From Flagellimonas spongiicola (GTDB taxonomy: Bacteria; Bacteroidota; Bacteroidia; Flavobacteriales; Flavobacteriaceae), in contig NZ_JAMFMA010000001.1 of the NCBI RefSeq assembly GCF_023502425.1, positions 744,001-808,000 of the forward strand: 64,000 nucleotides of DNA, written 5' to 3'. Positions 1-8,695 of the stretch are shown here, piece after piece (the first letter of the stretch is position 1; the number at the start of each line of letters is the position of its first letter). The position numbers and the translations under genes were made by a program. The notes below the pieces were generated by a model that was not told the origin of the DNA, ran no database searches, and saw nothing but the letters and a program-made list of their open reading frames with translations.

Positions 1-79
1 CAAAAAAAAGTTTATATGCGCCCAAAGTAATGGCACCTGCAAATATGCTTACAAGTAGTAATCCGCCTAGTCTCTTCAT
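1..79 (-). CDS. N-terminus of Do/HtrA-like periplasmic serine protease (partial)
   Basis: The reverse strand opens with an ATG at 79 and reads MKRLGGLLLVSIFAG and onward to the window edge without a stop, giving a short basic start followed by a hydrophobic signal or anchor segment that ends near a GAYK motif. This start resembles that of flavobacterial Do-family (DegP/HtrA) proteases, which I recall being commonly placed divergently from dapF. Only about 26 codons are visible, so the protease and PDZ domains cannot be checked and the assignment rests on the signal sequence and the neighbourhood. Confidence 0.5.
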   Translation of the reverse strand, partial: MKRLGGLLLVSIFAGAITLGAYKLFF

Positions 80-187
80 AATTCAGTAATAATTTAACAT
101 TTAGGTTCAACAAAATTAAATGAATCTGTTAATGCCTTAGTCGGTTTAACTCGTTTTTAACTACAAAAAAATCCTTAAAGAATACGC

Positions 188-195
188 TATCTTTG
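188..195 (+). promoter_or_regulatory. -7 element of the dapF promoter
   Basis: TATCTTTG matches the Bacteroidota -7 consensus TAnnTTTG and would start transcription near 199, about 14 bases before the dapF ATG. No convincing -33 TTG was found at the usual distance. Confidence 0.5.
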
Positions 196-212
196 TTCCT
201 TTGCTAAACGTT

Positions 213-989
213 ATGCAGGTCGATTTTTACAAATACCAAGGCACTGGAAACGATTTCATTTTCATTGATAATCGTCAAGACATTTTCCCCAAAAATGATA
301 CCAAATTGATTTCAAAACTTTGTGACCGAAGGTTTGGGATTGGGGCTGATGGATTAATATTACTTGAAAATGATTCCGAAGTGGATTTCCATATGGATTA
401 TTATAATTCTGATGCAAGCCAAAGCATGTGTGGTAATGGAGGTAGATGTGCTGTGGCATTTGCCAAATACCTTGGGATGATTCCTGAAAAAACAACTTTT
501 AGGGCTATTGATGGTATCCATGATGCCGGAATTGATTCCGAAAACGTGGTGACATTACAGATGCATGATGTTACTGAAGTACGCGAAAAACCGGCATATA
601 GTTTTTTAAATACGGGCTCACCACATCATGTGCAGATTGTAGAGGGACTGGAAAAATTTGATGTAAAAAAGGAAGGTGCAAAATTGCGTTATGGGATGTA
701 TGGTGAATCCGGTAGTAACATCAATTTTGTAGAACAGCAGAACGAGGATTCTTTTGATGTCCGTACTTATGAACGAGGTGTTGAAAATGAGACCTTATCA
801 TGCGGTACTGGCGTAACTGCAGTTGCCATAGCAATGCATAAAATCGGCAAGACCCAATCCAATAAAATCAACATCAATACTAAAGGAGGGGATTTGGCCA
901 TAAGTTTTGAAACAAGCAACGGAGCTTATTCAGATATTAATTTAATTGGTCCCACACAACAGGTGTTCAAAGGAGAGATTACATGGTAA
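213..989 (+). CDS. dapF: Diaminopimelate epimerase
   Basis: Interconverts LL- and meso-diaminopimelate, the last step before mDAP is used for lysine and for peptidoglycan. The 258-residue protein has both catalytic cysteines: C73 in the MCGNGGRC motif and C197 in the SCGTG motif, plus the N-terminal KYQGTGNDF signature. A TTG at 201 is in frame, but the family begins just before FYKYQGTGNDF, so the ATG at 213 is preferred. It heads a tightly packed run with the GNAT gene (7-base overlap) and mltG. Another gene of the same pathway, dapA, is at 20644. Confidence 0.96.
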   Translation: MQVDFYKYQGTGNDFIFIDNRQDIFPKNDTKLISKLCDRRFGIGADGLILLENDSEVDFHMDYYNSDASQSMCGNGGRCAVAFAKYLGMIPEKTTFRAIDGIHDAGIDSENVVTLQMHDVTEVREKPAYSFLNTGSPHHVQIVEGLEKFDVKKEGAKLRYGMYGESGSNINFVEQQNEDSFDVRTYERGVENETLSCGTGVTAVAIAMHKIGKTQSNKININTKGGDLAISFETSNGAYSDINLIGPTQQVFKGEITW

Positions 990-1507
990 ACCTCACGGGA
1001 AAACATATATACTTACGAGCGTTAGAACCCCAGGATTTGGATTTCCTCTATCTGTTGGAGAATGATACTGCGGTTTGGGAGATCAGTGGCACACTTAAAC
1101 CGTATTCCAAAAAAGTGCTACGCTTGTATTTGGACAATGCGCATCGGGATATATTTGAAGTAAAACAATTGCGTTTATGCATATCTACCATGGATGACAA
1201 TTGTATCGGTCTTATCGATTTGTTTGATTTTGACCCAAAGCACAAGCGAGCGGGTATAGGTATTATTATCATAAAGCCCGAAGATAGAAACAAGGGATGG
1301 GGTGCAGAAGCATTGGAAATCCTTTGTTCCTATGCGTTTTCCGTTTTGGATTTGCATCAATTGTATGCTAACATTTTAGAAGAGAATAAGGCGAGTATAC
1401 ACTTGTTTGAAAAATTAGGATTTGTTCAGATAGGAACTAAAAAGGATTGGATTAGAACCAATTCGGGATTCAAGAATGAACTGCTATTTCAAAAAATTAA
1501 ATCATAA
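983..1507 (+). CDS. GNAT-family N-acetyltransferase (RimJ/RimL type)
   Basis: A 174-residue acetyltransferase of the RimJ/RimL branch. It starts with the usual LRALEPQDLDFLY pattern and has the beta-4/beta-5 region (GIGIIIIKPEDRNKGWGAEAL) with the acetyl-CoA pyrophosphate-binding segment, then the conserved ENKASIHLFEKLGF motif. The acceptor (ribosomal protein N-terminus, antibiotic or small molecule) cannot be read from sequence. It overlaps dapF by 7 bases and mltG by one base, so the three genes are probably translated from one message. Confidence 0.88.
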   Translation: MVNLTGKHIYLRALEPQDLDFLYLLENDTAVWEISGTLKPYSKKVLRLYLDNAHRDIFEVKQLRLCISTMDDNCIGLIDLFDFDPKHKRAGIGIIIIKPEDRNKGWGAEALEILCSYAFSVLDLHQLYANILEENKASIHLFEKLGFVQIGTKKDWIRTNSGFKNELLFQKIKS

Positions 1508-2550
1508 TGCACCTTAAAAGAGTACTTTGGGCAACAGCCGTTTTAGGATTGGTAATCTGTGGAGTTATCGCATATCAAATCTACAGTGCCATATTTAGTC
1601 CCAATACCCAATTCAATAATGATGAAGCTTATGTATTTATCCCATCGGATGCAACTATGGCGGATGTTAAAGTGTTATTGGAACCCTTAGTGAAGAATAT
1701 TTCCACATTCGAGTCTGTTGCAGAACGGAAGGGATACAGCGGCAATATCAAAGGAGGAAAGTATGCTATTATGAAAGGGATGAGCAATAATGATATGATC
1801 AATACGCTCAGGAGCAGAAATATTCCGGTAAAGGTGTCTTTTAATAATCAAGAATCAGTTGCTGCATTAGCAGGAAGAATCGCCCAACAGATTGAGGCGG
1901 ATAGTGTATCACTTTTAAAGGCGTTCAACGATGCGGAGTATCTGGACCGCAATGGATTTGATGATGATACCAAATTGGGGATGTATCTTCCAAATACCTA
2001 TGAGTTCTTTTGGAATACCAACGCAGACGGATTTAGATCACGCATGCTTAAGGAGTATCAAAAATATTGGACTGCAGAGCGGTTGGATAAAGCCCAAAAA
2101 CAAAAAATGACCCCTGCACAGGTAATTTCTTTGGCTGCTATTGTGCAAAAAGAAACCGTAAAGTCCGATGAACGAGCTAGAGTTGCTGGGGTTTACCTAA
2201 ATCGAATTAAAAAAGGGATTTTATTGCAGGCCGACCCTACGGTGATATATGCCATCAAAAAAGAAACGGGCAATTACGACACCATTATTAAACGTGTGCT
2301 CTACAGGGATTTGGAAATTGAATCGCCTTATAATACCTATAAAAATAAAGGAGTACCCCCTGGTCCAATCACTATGCCGGACATTTCTTCTATTGAAGCA
2401 GTTTTGAATCCCGAGAATCACAAGTACCTGTATTTTGTTGCTGATGTTTCCAATTTTGGTTACCACATGTTTGCTGAAACCCTTGCGCAGCACAACCGAA
2501 ATAAGGTGCAATATGTCCGATGGCTAAATCAGAAAAATGTACGTCGATAG
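1507..2550 (+). CDS. mltG: Endolytic murein transglycosylase MltG (YceG-like)
   Basis: Inner-membrane lytic transglycosylase that cuts nascent glycan strands and so sets their length. A single N-terminal membrane helix (about residues 8-25) is followed by the YceG domain. The catalytic glutamate is visible as E216 in the VQKET motif, followed by the YLNRI segment and the QADPTVIYA and SPYNTY motifs typical of the family. Its 347 residues match the usual length. The ATG shares one base with the stop of the GNAT gene, suggesting coupling. Confidence 0.95.
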   Translation: MHLKRVLWATAVLGLVICGVIAYQIYSAIFSPNTQFNNDEAYVFIPSDATMADVKVLLEPLVKNISTFESVAERKGYSGNIKGGKYAIMKGMSNNDMINTLRSRNIPVKVSFNNQESVAALAGRIAQQIEADSVSLLKAFNDAEYLDRNGFDDDTKLGMYLPNTYEFFWNTNADGFRSRMLKEYQKYWTAERLDKAQKQKMTPAQVISLAAIVQKETVKSDERARVAGVYLNRIKKGILLQADPTVIYAIKKETGNYDTIIKRVLYRDLEIESPYNTYKNKGVPPGPITMPDISSIEAVLNPENHKYLYFVADVSNFGYHMFAETLAQHNRNKVQYVRWLNQKNVRR

Positions 2551-2624
2551 TACTGCTTGTCGTTAATATTCAGCATTTTAACGTGTTTTAAGCCACTTTT
2601 AAGAAATTCTTAGGAGCTTTATCA

Positions 2625-2654
2625 TTGTTAAAATAAAGTCTCCCCCTATATTTG
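2625..2654 (+). promoter_or_regulatory. Bacteroidota-type promoter for the 2701 gene
   Basis: TTG (2625-2627), a 19-base spacer and TATATTTG (2647-2654) fit the TTG-N(17-23)-TAnnTTTG consensus. Transcription would start near 2658, leaving a leader of about 43 bases. Confidence 0.65.
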
Positions 2655-2700
2655 CCGGCCAAATTTAATTTTAATGTGATAGTGCATTGAAATATTAAAT

Positions 2701-3351
2701 ATGTTGATTATGAAAAGATGGATTGGTTTTATACTGCATCTTGCCATGGTTGTAATTTTGACGAGTTTCGTTTCCTACACAGCCCCTGTTAAAGTGGATG
2801 TGAAGATTCCAAATTCGTTGATTGTTAGCGGAAATGAAGAAACTAAAGTTATGTTTCAGCCTGCCGCTTATGTTGAAGAGATGCAAAACCCTCCCTTTGT
2901 TGGGACAGCGTACAACGGATTCAAGGAAGCATTGGCTTTTAAGGAATCACAAGGACGATATGATGTGGTGAATACATTGGGGTATATGGGAAAGTACCAA
3001 TTTGGTGCAGGAACCTTAAAACTTTTGGGTGTATACAATGCCACTAATTTCTTAAATGACCCTGTATTGCAGGAAAGGGCTTTTGAGGCCAACGTTGCAA
3101 GGAACAAGTGGATTTTGAGAAGGTACATTAAATTGTACAACGGAAAGAAAATCCGAGGTACGGAAATTACGGAATCCGGAATCATTGCTGCCGCACATTT
3201 GGCAGGTGCCGGTAACGTGAAAAAGTACTTAAGGTCTTATGGTAATGATGATGTTGCAGATGCTTATGGCAGTAATATCTCGTATTATATGCGTAAGTTC
3301 TCTGGATTTGATATCTGTTCCATTCCCCAGAAAAAGAATGCAAAGATTTAA
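2701..3351 (+). CDS. Secreted lysozyme-fold (transglycosylase-like) protein
   Basis: A 216-residue exported protein with a signal peptide (KRWIGFILHLAMVVILTSFVSY) and a domain that looks like a lytic transglycosylase or lysozyme fold: ALAFKESQGRYD carries the likely catalytic Glu, followed by YMGKYQFG and the AAHLAGAGNVKKYL segment. Relatives in flavobacteria are often labelled peptidoglycan-binding or LysM proteins, but no LysM repeat is visible here. A second ATG at 2710 (MKRWIG) is an equally good start. It follows mltG with its own promoter and ends at a strong shared terminator, which fits a role in wall turnover. Confidence 0.72.
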   Translation: MLIMKRWIGFILHLAMVVILTSFVSYTAPVKVDVKIPNSLIVSGNEETKVMFQPAAYVEEMQNPPFVGTAYNGFKEALAFKESQGRYDVVNTLGYMGKYQFGAGTLKLLGVYNATNFLNDPVLQERAFEANVARNKWILRRYIKLYNGKKIRGTEITESGIIAAAHLAGAGNVKKYLRSYGNDDVADAYGSNISYYMRKFSGFDICSIPQKKNAKI

Positions 3352-3370
3352 ATTGGAATTATAGTATTGT

Positions 3371-3401
3371 AAAAAAACCAAGGCCATGCCTTGGTTTTTT
3401 T
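3371..3401. terminator. Bidirectional rho-independent terminator
   Basis: AAAAAAACCAAGGC, a CAT loop and GCCTTGGTTTTTT form a strong hairpin flanked by A and T runs. It serves both the plus-strand gene ending at 3351 and the minus-strand gene ending at 3400. Confidence 0.9.
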
Positions 3402-4128
3402 ATGCCTGTAAAACAAATATGGCAGGCCGTTTGTTCAAATCCAGTGTTATTTCACTCCATTCGTGCACGCTTTTTGTCTGAATGAATTCCGTTGGAAGGG
3501 TTATGTCACAGGCTATGCATAACTGCGTGCCTTTTTGAAGCACCCTTGTTAGTTCATCAATCAGTTTTTCATTTCTGTATGGAGTCTCCATGAATATTTG
3601 GGATTGGCCTTTCTCTTTGGATAGCTTTTCCAATTGCTTCAGCTTGGATTTTCGTTCAGCCTTATCAATTGGTAAGTATCCGTTGAAAGCGAAATTTTGA
3701 CCATTCATGCCACTGCTCATCATCGCCATTAAAATGGAAGATGGCCCTACAAGAGGAACAACTTGGATACGTCTCTCATGCGCAGCTTTAACCACGGCTG
3801 CACCTGGGTCAGCAATACCTGGACAACCTGCTTCTGACAAGACTCCAATATTGTGTCCGCTTATACATGGGTCTAAATAGGAGGGAATCACCTCTGGGTC
3901 CGTGTATTTATTTAAGGTCTCAATATGCAATTCTGGTTGTACTTTCCCGGGGCTTACTTTTTTTATAAAACGTCTAGCGGTCTTTTCATTCTCAACCACA
4001 TAGTAGTCGATGTTCTCAATGGTACGTTTAATGGAGATGGGCAATACTTCCAATGGAGCATTATCACCCAAAGTGGTAGGAATCAAATATACTTTACCTA
4101 ATACTAGTCCTGGTTTGTTTTCCTCCAT
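3400..4128 (-). CDS. SAM-dependent tetrapyrrole-methylase-fold methyltransferase (RsmI-like)
   Basis: A 242-residue member of the tetrapyrrole (corrin/porphyrin) methylase superfamily closest to RsmI, which methylates the ribose of C1402 in 16S rRNA. Visible family features are the N-terminal GKVYLIPTTLGD strand, the GVLSEAGCPGIADPGAAVV loop and the VVPLVGPSS motif. The loop differs from classical RsmI (DAGTPGISDPG), so this may be the second, less characterised flavobacterial paralogue and its substrate is uncertain. It is the third gene of the dnaA operon, four bases after the phosphatase gene. Confidence 0.82.
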   Translation of the reverse strand: MEENKPGLVLGKVYLIPTTLGDNAPLEVLPISIKRTIENIDYYVVENEKTARRFIKKVSPGKVQPELHIETLNKYTDPEVIPSYLDPCISGHNIGVLSEAGCPGIADPGAAVVKAAHERRIQVVPLVGPSSILMAMMSSGMNGQNFAFNGYLPIDKAERKSKLKQLEKLSKEKGQSQIFMETPYRNEKLIDELTRVLQKGTQLCIACDITLPTEFIQTKSVHEWSEITLDLNKRPAIFVLQA

Positions 4129-4132
4129 ATCC

Positions 4133-4585
4133 TCAAATCAGATTTTTTGCAATGGCCTCACAAGCTTCATCAACCATTTGGTAAACGTCCTCAAATCCAT
4201 CTGGTCCTCCGTAATAGGGGTCAGGAACTTCCGTAATTCCTAAATCGACTTCATCCAATAACAATTTTACTTTTTGGGTATCATCATTGTTCCTCGCCAA
4301 TGCCATAATGTTTGATAAGTTACTGCGATCCATTGCATAAATCATATCAAACGTCTCAAAGTCGGTTGCGCTGAACTTGCGACATCTTTGTTTGCTGATA
4401 TCAATTCCATGCGTACCGGCAACTTTTATTGATCTTGGGTCCGGAGGGTTGCCAACGTGGTATCCTGCTGTACCAGCGGAATCCACATAGACCAAATCCG
4501 GATTAACTTTAGATTTTAAAACACCTTCAGCCAAGGGTGACCTGCATATGTTACCCAAGCAGACCATTAAAACCTTGGTTTTCAT
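4133..4585 (-). CDS. Low-molecular-weight protein tyrosine phosphatase
   Basis: Cytoplasmic phosphatase of the LMW-PTP/arsenate-reductase fold, 150 residues. The P-loop CLGNICRS near the start carries the C-X5-R-S signature, and the general acid Asp lies in the DPYYGG motif near residue 120. It sits 16 bases after dnaA and 4 before the methyltransferase gene, an order I recall as common in flavobacteria. The substrate (protein phosphotyrosine or another phosphoester) cannot be deduced. Confidence 0.92.
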   Translation of the reverse strand: MKTKVLMVCLGNICRSPLAEGVLKSKVNPDLVYVDSAGTAGYHVGNPPDPRSIKVAGTHGIDISKQRCRKFSATDFETFDMIYAMDRSNLSNIMALARNNDDTQKVKLLLDEVDLGITEVPDPYYGGPDGFEDVYQMVDEACEAIAKNLI

Positions 4586-4601
4586 TGTAAAGAAGTTTGG
4601 T

Positions 4602-6026
4602 TTAGGAGAATTTCTTGTTCAGGTCTTCTATATACTTTCTGAACTGCTTATCGGTTTCGGCCAAATTGTCTACAGTCTTGCACGCATGCAATACTGTGGC
4701 ATGATCTCTTTTTCCAATTTGAGATCCAATACTTGCCAAAGAGGCCTTAGTGAATTTTTTGGCGAAGAACATGGCCAATTGTCTTGCCTGAACGATATGG
4801 CGTTTTCTGGTTTTGGATTGAAGTGTTGCCACATCCATTTCAAAATAGTCAGAAACCACCTTTTGGATATAATCAATAGAAACTTCGCGCTTGGTATTCT
4901 TCACAAATTTTTCAACAACCTGTTGTGCCAACTCCAAAGTAACCTCACGTTTATTGAAAGAGGATTGGGCAATCAATGAAATGATGGCTCCTTCCAGTTC
5001 CCTAATATTTGTTTTGATGTTCTTGGCAACATGGTCGATGATCTCTTCTGGCATTTCAACACCATCGCGGTACAATTTGTTTTTAAGGATGGACACCCTT
5101 GTTTCATAATCCGGACTTTGTAGCTCTGCTGAAAGTCCCCATTTGAAGCGGGAAAGCAATCGTTGCTCTATGTCTTGCATATCCACCGGCGCTTTATCCG
5201 ATGTAAGTATGACTTGCTTCCCATTTTGGTGCAAATGGTTGAAAATATGGAAGAACACATCCTGGGTACCTGATTTCCCGGATAAGAATTGGACATCATC
5301 AATAATCAACACATCGATCAACTGATAAAAATGGATGAAATCATTACGAGTGTTCTTTTTGACCGACTCAATATATTGCTGTGTAAATTTTTCTGCCGAA
5401 ATGTACAACACAGTCTTTTCAGGATACTTGTCTTTGATTTCTACGCCAATGGCATGTGCCAAATGGGTTTTGCCCAAACCAACACCTCCAAATACCAATA
5501 AAGGATTAAAGGATGTGCCGCCAGGTTTATTGGCAACCGCCATTCCAGCCGATCTTGCCAAACGATTGGAATCCCCTTCAAGGAAATTCTCAAAATTATA
5601 GTTTGGATTCAGCTGTGATTCTATTTTGATATTCCGTATACCGGGAATCACAAAAGGATTTTTAAGCTCTGGGCTTTTAGATGTAATTGGAACATCCAAT
5701 TCCTGAGGTCCAACTGCGGTACGGTTCGAACTAGGTATTTGTTCTGTAAAAGGTTCTTTATTGCCGTACTTATTCTCCATTTTAATGATGTAAATAAGTT
5801 TGGCGTTTTTTCCCAACTCCTTGGTCAAGGCAACTTTTAAAAGTTTTACGTAATGTTCTTCCAGCCATTCGTAGAAAAATTTACTGGGAACTTGAATGCT
5901 CAGCGCATTGTCTGTTAACTTGATAGGTTTAATAGGTTCAAACCAAGTCTTGAATGCCTGCGGTTGGATATTATCCTGGATAAAAGCCAAACAACTGTTC
6001 CATACGGAATTTGCAGTAACACTCAT
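4602..6026 (-). CDS. dnaA: Chromosomal replication initiator protein DnaA
   Basis: AAA+ initiator that binds DnaA boxes and melts oriC. The 474-residue protein has the N-terminal helicase-interaction domain (1-80), a short linker, the AAA+ core with Walker A GGVGLGKT (180-187) and Walker B LIIDDVQFL, and the C-terminal DNA-binding domain IV with the KRDHATVLHA signature. It is the first gene of an operon with the phosphatase and methyltransferase genes. The 202-base leader region contains no recognisable TTATCCACA-type boxes, so oriC is probably elsewhere. Confidence 0.98.
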   Translation of the reverse strand: MSVTANSVWNSCLAFIQDNIQPQAFKTWFEPIKPIKLTDNALSIQVPSKFFYEWLEEHYVKLLKVALTKELGKNAKLIYIIKMENKYGNKEPFTEQIPSSNRTAVGPQELDVPITSKSPELKNPFVIPGIRNIKIESQLNPNYNFENFLEGDSNRLARSAGMAVANKPGGTSFNPLLVFGGVGLGKTHLAHAIGVEIKDKYPEKTVLYISAEKFTQQYIESVKKNTRNDFIHFYQLIDVLIIDDVQFLSGKSGTQDVFFHIFNHLHQNGKQVILTSDKAPVDMQDIEQRLLSRFKWGLSAELQSPDYETRVSILKNKLYRDGVEMPEEIIDHVAKNIKTNIRELEGAIISLIAQSSFNKREVTLELAQQVVEKFVKNTKREVSIDYIQKVVSDYFEMDVATLQSKTRKRHIVQARQLAMFFAKKFTKASLASIGSQIGKRDHATVLHACKTVDNLAETDKQFRKYIEDLNKKFS

Positions 6027-6228
6027 AAAAGTTTTTCCTAGTTTTATTGGTTAGCCTTAAGCTTTGGGTCAAAGCATCAAAAGGTTAATGGATGCTCATT
6101 GAATGCGACAAATATGTGAACAAAACTTTTAAAAAAAAAATCATTTTGCCATTGAATTATTTGTTTTTTTTTCGCATGTTTCCTTAACGTAAACAGAGCC
6201 TCTAAATATATAATTTTTCAGTTAATAA

Positions 6229-6627
6229 ATGCGGATAAATTCATTTTCTTTTCGGGTCCGATATGTGGAAACCGACCAGATGGGCATTGTCCATCACTCT
6301 AGCTATGTGCCTTACTTGGAAATGGGCAGGATTGAATGGTTGAGGGCACTTGGTGTGTCGTATATGAAGATGGAAGAAAATGGTATCATCCTTCCTGTAA
6401 TTTCCCTACAAATCAATTATAAAAAATCTGCCCTTTATGATGATCTCATAACCGTGGAAACGCGCATTAAAAAAATGCCTTTGGTCAAGATTGAATTTGA
6501 ATACAGGATTTTTAACGAGAAAAAGGAACTTTTGACCGAAGCGACCACCGTCCTTGCGTTTATGGACAAGGCTACCAACAAGCCAATTAAATGTCCGGAA
6601 TATATCTTGGAAAAACTAAGGGATTAA
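6229..6627 (+). CDS. Acyl-CoA thioesterase, YbgC/4HBT hotdog family
   Basis: A 132-residue hotdog-fold thioesterase that hydrolyses acyl-CoA. The N-terminal RVRYVETDQMGIVHHSSYVPYLEMGR block is diagnostic of the 4-hydroxybenzoyl-CoA thioesterase/YbgC family, and its Asp is the expected catalytic residue. The gene is transcribed away from dnaA. Its stop codon shares a TTAA tetranucleotide with the converging YigZ gene. Chain-length preference cannot be read from sequence. Confidence 0.9.
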   Translation: MRINSFSFRVRYVETDQMGIVHHSSYVPYLEMGRIEWLRALGVSYMKMEENGIILPVISLQINYKKSALYDDLITVETRIKKMPLVKIEFEYRIFNEKKELLTEATTVLAFMDKATNKPIKCPEYILEKLRD

Positions 6628-7226
6628 TCTATTGAAGTGATTTTCACATTTTGCATTTGTTCAAAAAGCTGGTGTGTTTGTTCCGCTTCACTTTTTCGAA
6701 CGGCCACGGTCATGTTACACGTAAAGGCCATTTCCTGATACGCAATTTGAATTTTGTTTTGTTTTATGGTTCGCATGACCTTGTCCATTTCTGGATACCC
6801 AAATTCCAACTTGAACGACGACTTAACAAGTTGTTCCACCACGGTAGCACCTGCTAAAGTTTCCTGGGCTGCAGTTTTATATGCCTGGATCAATCCGCCA
6901 ACACCTAATTTTGTTCCTCCAAAGATGCGCACCACTGCAACAAGTATATTGGTTAATCCATGGGCTTGAATTTGGCCGTATATGGGCATGCCGGCTGAAT
7001 TATTTGGCTCACCATCGTCGTTAGCCCGATAACGAATCTGATCCGTACCTAATTGCCAAGCATAACAGACATGGTTTGCTGTATGGTGCTTTTTCCTTAA
7101 GCTATCAACCAAAGGTTTAACCTCATCTTCTGAAACAATTGGATAAGCATACCCGAAGAATTTACTTTTCCTGTCTTTGTAGAGGATTTCTGGTGCAGGT
7201 TCTTTTAAGGTTTTAAAACTATCCAT
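6624..7226 (-). CDS. YigZ/IMPACT family protein
   Basis: A 200-residue member of the YigZ/IMPACT (UPF0029) family. The N-terminal domain has the KSKFFGYA, HHTANHVCYAW and NDDGEPNNSAGMPI motifs and the LGVGGLIQAYK segment; the C-terminal region is the ferredoxin-like DUF1949-type domain. The eukaryotic relative IMPACT modulates Gcn2 signalling; the bacterial role is unsettled. It is the last gene of the ribD-HAD-DMT-YigZ operon, three bases after the transporter gene. Confidence 0.92.
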   Translation of the reverse strand: MDSFKTLKEPAPEILYKDRKSKFFGYAYPIVSEDEVKPLVDSLRKKHHTANHVCYAWQLGTDQIRYRANDDGEPNNSAGMPIYGQIQAHGLTNILVAVVRIFGGTKLGVGGLIQAYKTAAQETLAGATVVEQLVKSSFKLEFGYPEMDKVMRTIKQNKIQIAYQEMAFTCNMTVAVRKSEAEQTHQLFEQMQNVKITSID

Positions 7227-7229
7227 GGG

Positions 7230-8093
7230 TTAGAACAAGGCTACCAATATAATACTTAGCACTGCCAACCCAATACCACACCAATTTTTAATGCTAAGCC
7301 TTTCCTTGAACAATACTATAGCCAACAATGTACACAACATTACCACTGCTACATTATTAATGGTAAATATGGCGGCGCTGCTTAAACTTTCATTTTGCAG
7401 GGCTTTGAGTAAAAAGAATATGGAGAAGTAATTGGGGATTCCCAATAATACACCACCAATTACATTTTTGAGGTTCATACCTACCTTTTCTTTTGTGACC
7501 TTGTACCCAATGAAGACAAATCCAGATAAAGCTGCAAAACCAAAGGTCATTGAAGAAAAAATGGCTACCTCATTAGCCTCCAACATTCGCTCTTCGAAAT
7601 ATTTAATGCTGGTATCTATAATTCCAGAACCCAAAAAAACAAGTAATGGCAGAATCAAGGTCTTTTTTGAGATGACCATTGAATTAGATTTAATGGAAGT
7701 GAAATACACCGCTGCGAGGGCAAGTACAATACCCAGTACTTGCAGGGTAGAGAGATGCTCCTGGTACAACCAAACACCAATTGCCACAGGGATGACCAAC
7801 GACATTTTGGTGGCTACCGAGGCAACAGCGACACCGGCAACTTGGGATGCCTTAGCCATTAAATTAAATATTAGGATGAAAAAAATACCCAGGGCCATAG
7901 CGCCAAGGAGCCATGATGAGCTTGCCAATTCACTTAAACTAATTTCCCCATCATAGACAAATAGACCTACGGTGAATGCAACCACATAATTAACAACAAT
8001 GGCGTAAGGAGTTTGAACCTTATAGACATCAAACATCTTGAATACCACAAATATGGTACTGGTGCAAAGAACACTAAAGAGTAATGCGAGCAT
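7230..8093 (-). CDS. DMT-superfamily (EamA-like) transporter
   Basis: Integral membrane protein of about 287 residues with roughly ten hydrophobic segments, typical of the drug/metabolite transporter superfamily, whose members move amino acids, nucleotides or other small solutes. A longer reading frame starts at 8147, but the extra residues are hydrophilic and lie inside the HAD gene. The ATG at 8093 overlaps the HAD stop by one base (TAATG) and starts directly at the first membrane helix, so it is preferred. The substrate is unknown; the neighbour ribD hints at a flavin-related compound, but only weakly. Confidence 0.85.
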   Translation of the reverse strand: MLALLFSVLCTSTIFVVFKMFDVYKVQTPYAIVVNYVVAFTVGLFVYDGEISLSELASSSWLLGAMALGIFFILIFNLMAKASQVAGVAVASVATKMSLVIPVAIGVWLYQEHLSTLQVLGIVLALAAVYFTSIKSNSMVISKKTLILPLLVFLGSGIIDTSIKYFEERMLEANEVAIFSSMTFGFAALSGFVFIGYKVTKEKVGMNLKNVIGGVLLGIPNYFSIFFLLKALQNESLSSAAIFTINNVAVVMLCTLLAIVLFKERLSIKNWCGIGLAVLSIILVALF

Positions 8094-8695
8094 TAAAGGT
8101 GGTTTTTTAATTGCGTGATATCTTCTTGACCAACTTTCAAATTCCAAACATGAATACCTAATTCTGCAGCGGCATCCGTGTTTTCCTTGGTATCATCCAC
8201 AAACAGGGTTTCTTTGGCGATCAGGTTATTTTCGTTCAAAACAAATTCAAATATTTCGGCATCCGGTTTACGCATACCCATCTCATAAGAAAGATAAAAC
8301 ACTTCAAAAGCATTTTTAAACCGGTTGAATTTATCAGCCCCAATATAATCACGGACAAATTCAATATGAATGTCGTTGGTATTACTCAACAAAAACAATC
8401 GGTATTTGTTGGATTTGGCCATTTCTTCCACGAATTCCAATCGGGAATCTGGAAATTCCTTTAGTACTGCGTTCCACGCAGCTATCAGTTCTGTTTCCGA
8501 TGCTTTTGGAAAAAGTTTGGCCACGGTATCCAGAAAGTTTCTGGAACTAATCAAGCCCTTTTCGTAGGTGTTGAATAACTGCTCCAGTTCCGGTGTAATT
8601 CCGCTGAAACCAAATTTCACCATTTCCCTTGCAGTTGCAGGTTTGTCCAGGTCGATGAAAATATCGCCAAAATCCAAGATTATATTCTTAATCAT
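8093..8695 (-). CDS. HAD-superfamily hydrolase (subfamily IA)
   Basis: A 200-residue haloacid-dehalogenase-type phosphatase. Motif I is the N-terminal IILDFGD, motif II is LLSNTN, and the acidic motif IV is FVDDTKEN. The helical cap between motifs I and II fits subfamily IA. It overlaps ribD by 8 bases. A flavin-pathway phosphatase (dephosphorylating the RibD product, a step often done by HAD enzymes) is an attractive inference from position, but the motifs do not prove the substrate. Confidence 0.88.
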   Translation of the reverse strand: MIKNIILDFGDIFIDLDKPATAREMVKFGFSGITPELEQLFNTYEKGLISSRNFLDTVAKLFPKASETELIAAWNAVLKEFPDSRLEFVEEMAKSNKYRLFLLSNTNDIHIEFVRDYIGADKFNRFKNAFEVFYLSYEMGMRKPDAEIFEFVLNENNLIAKETLFVDDTKENTDAAAELGIHVWNLKVGQEDITQLKNHL

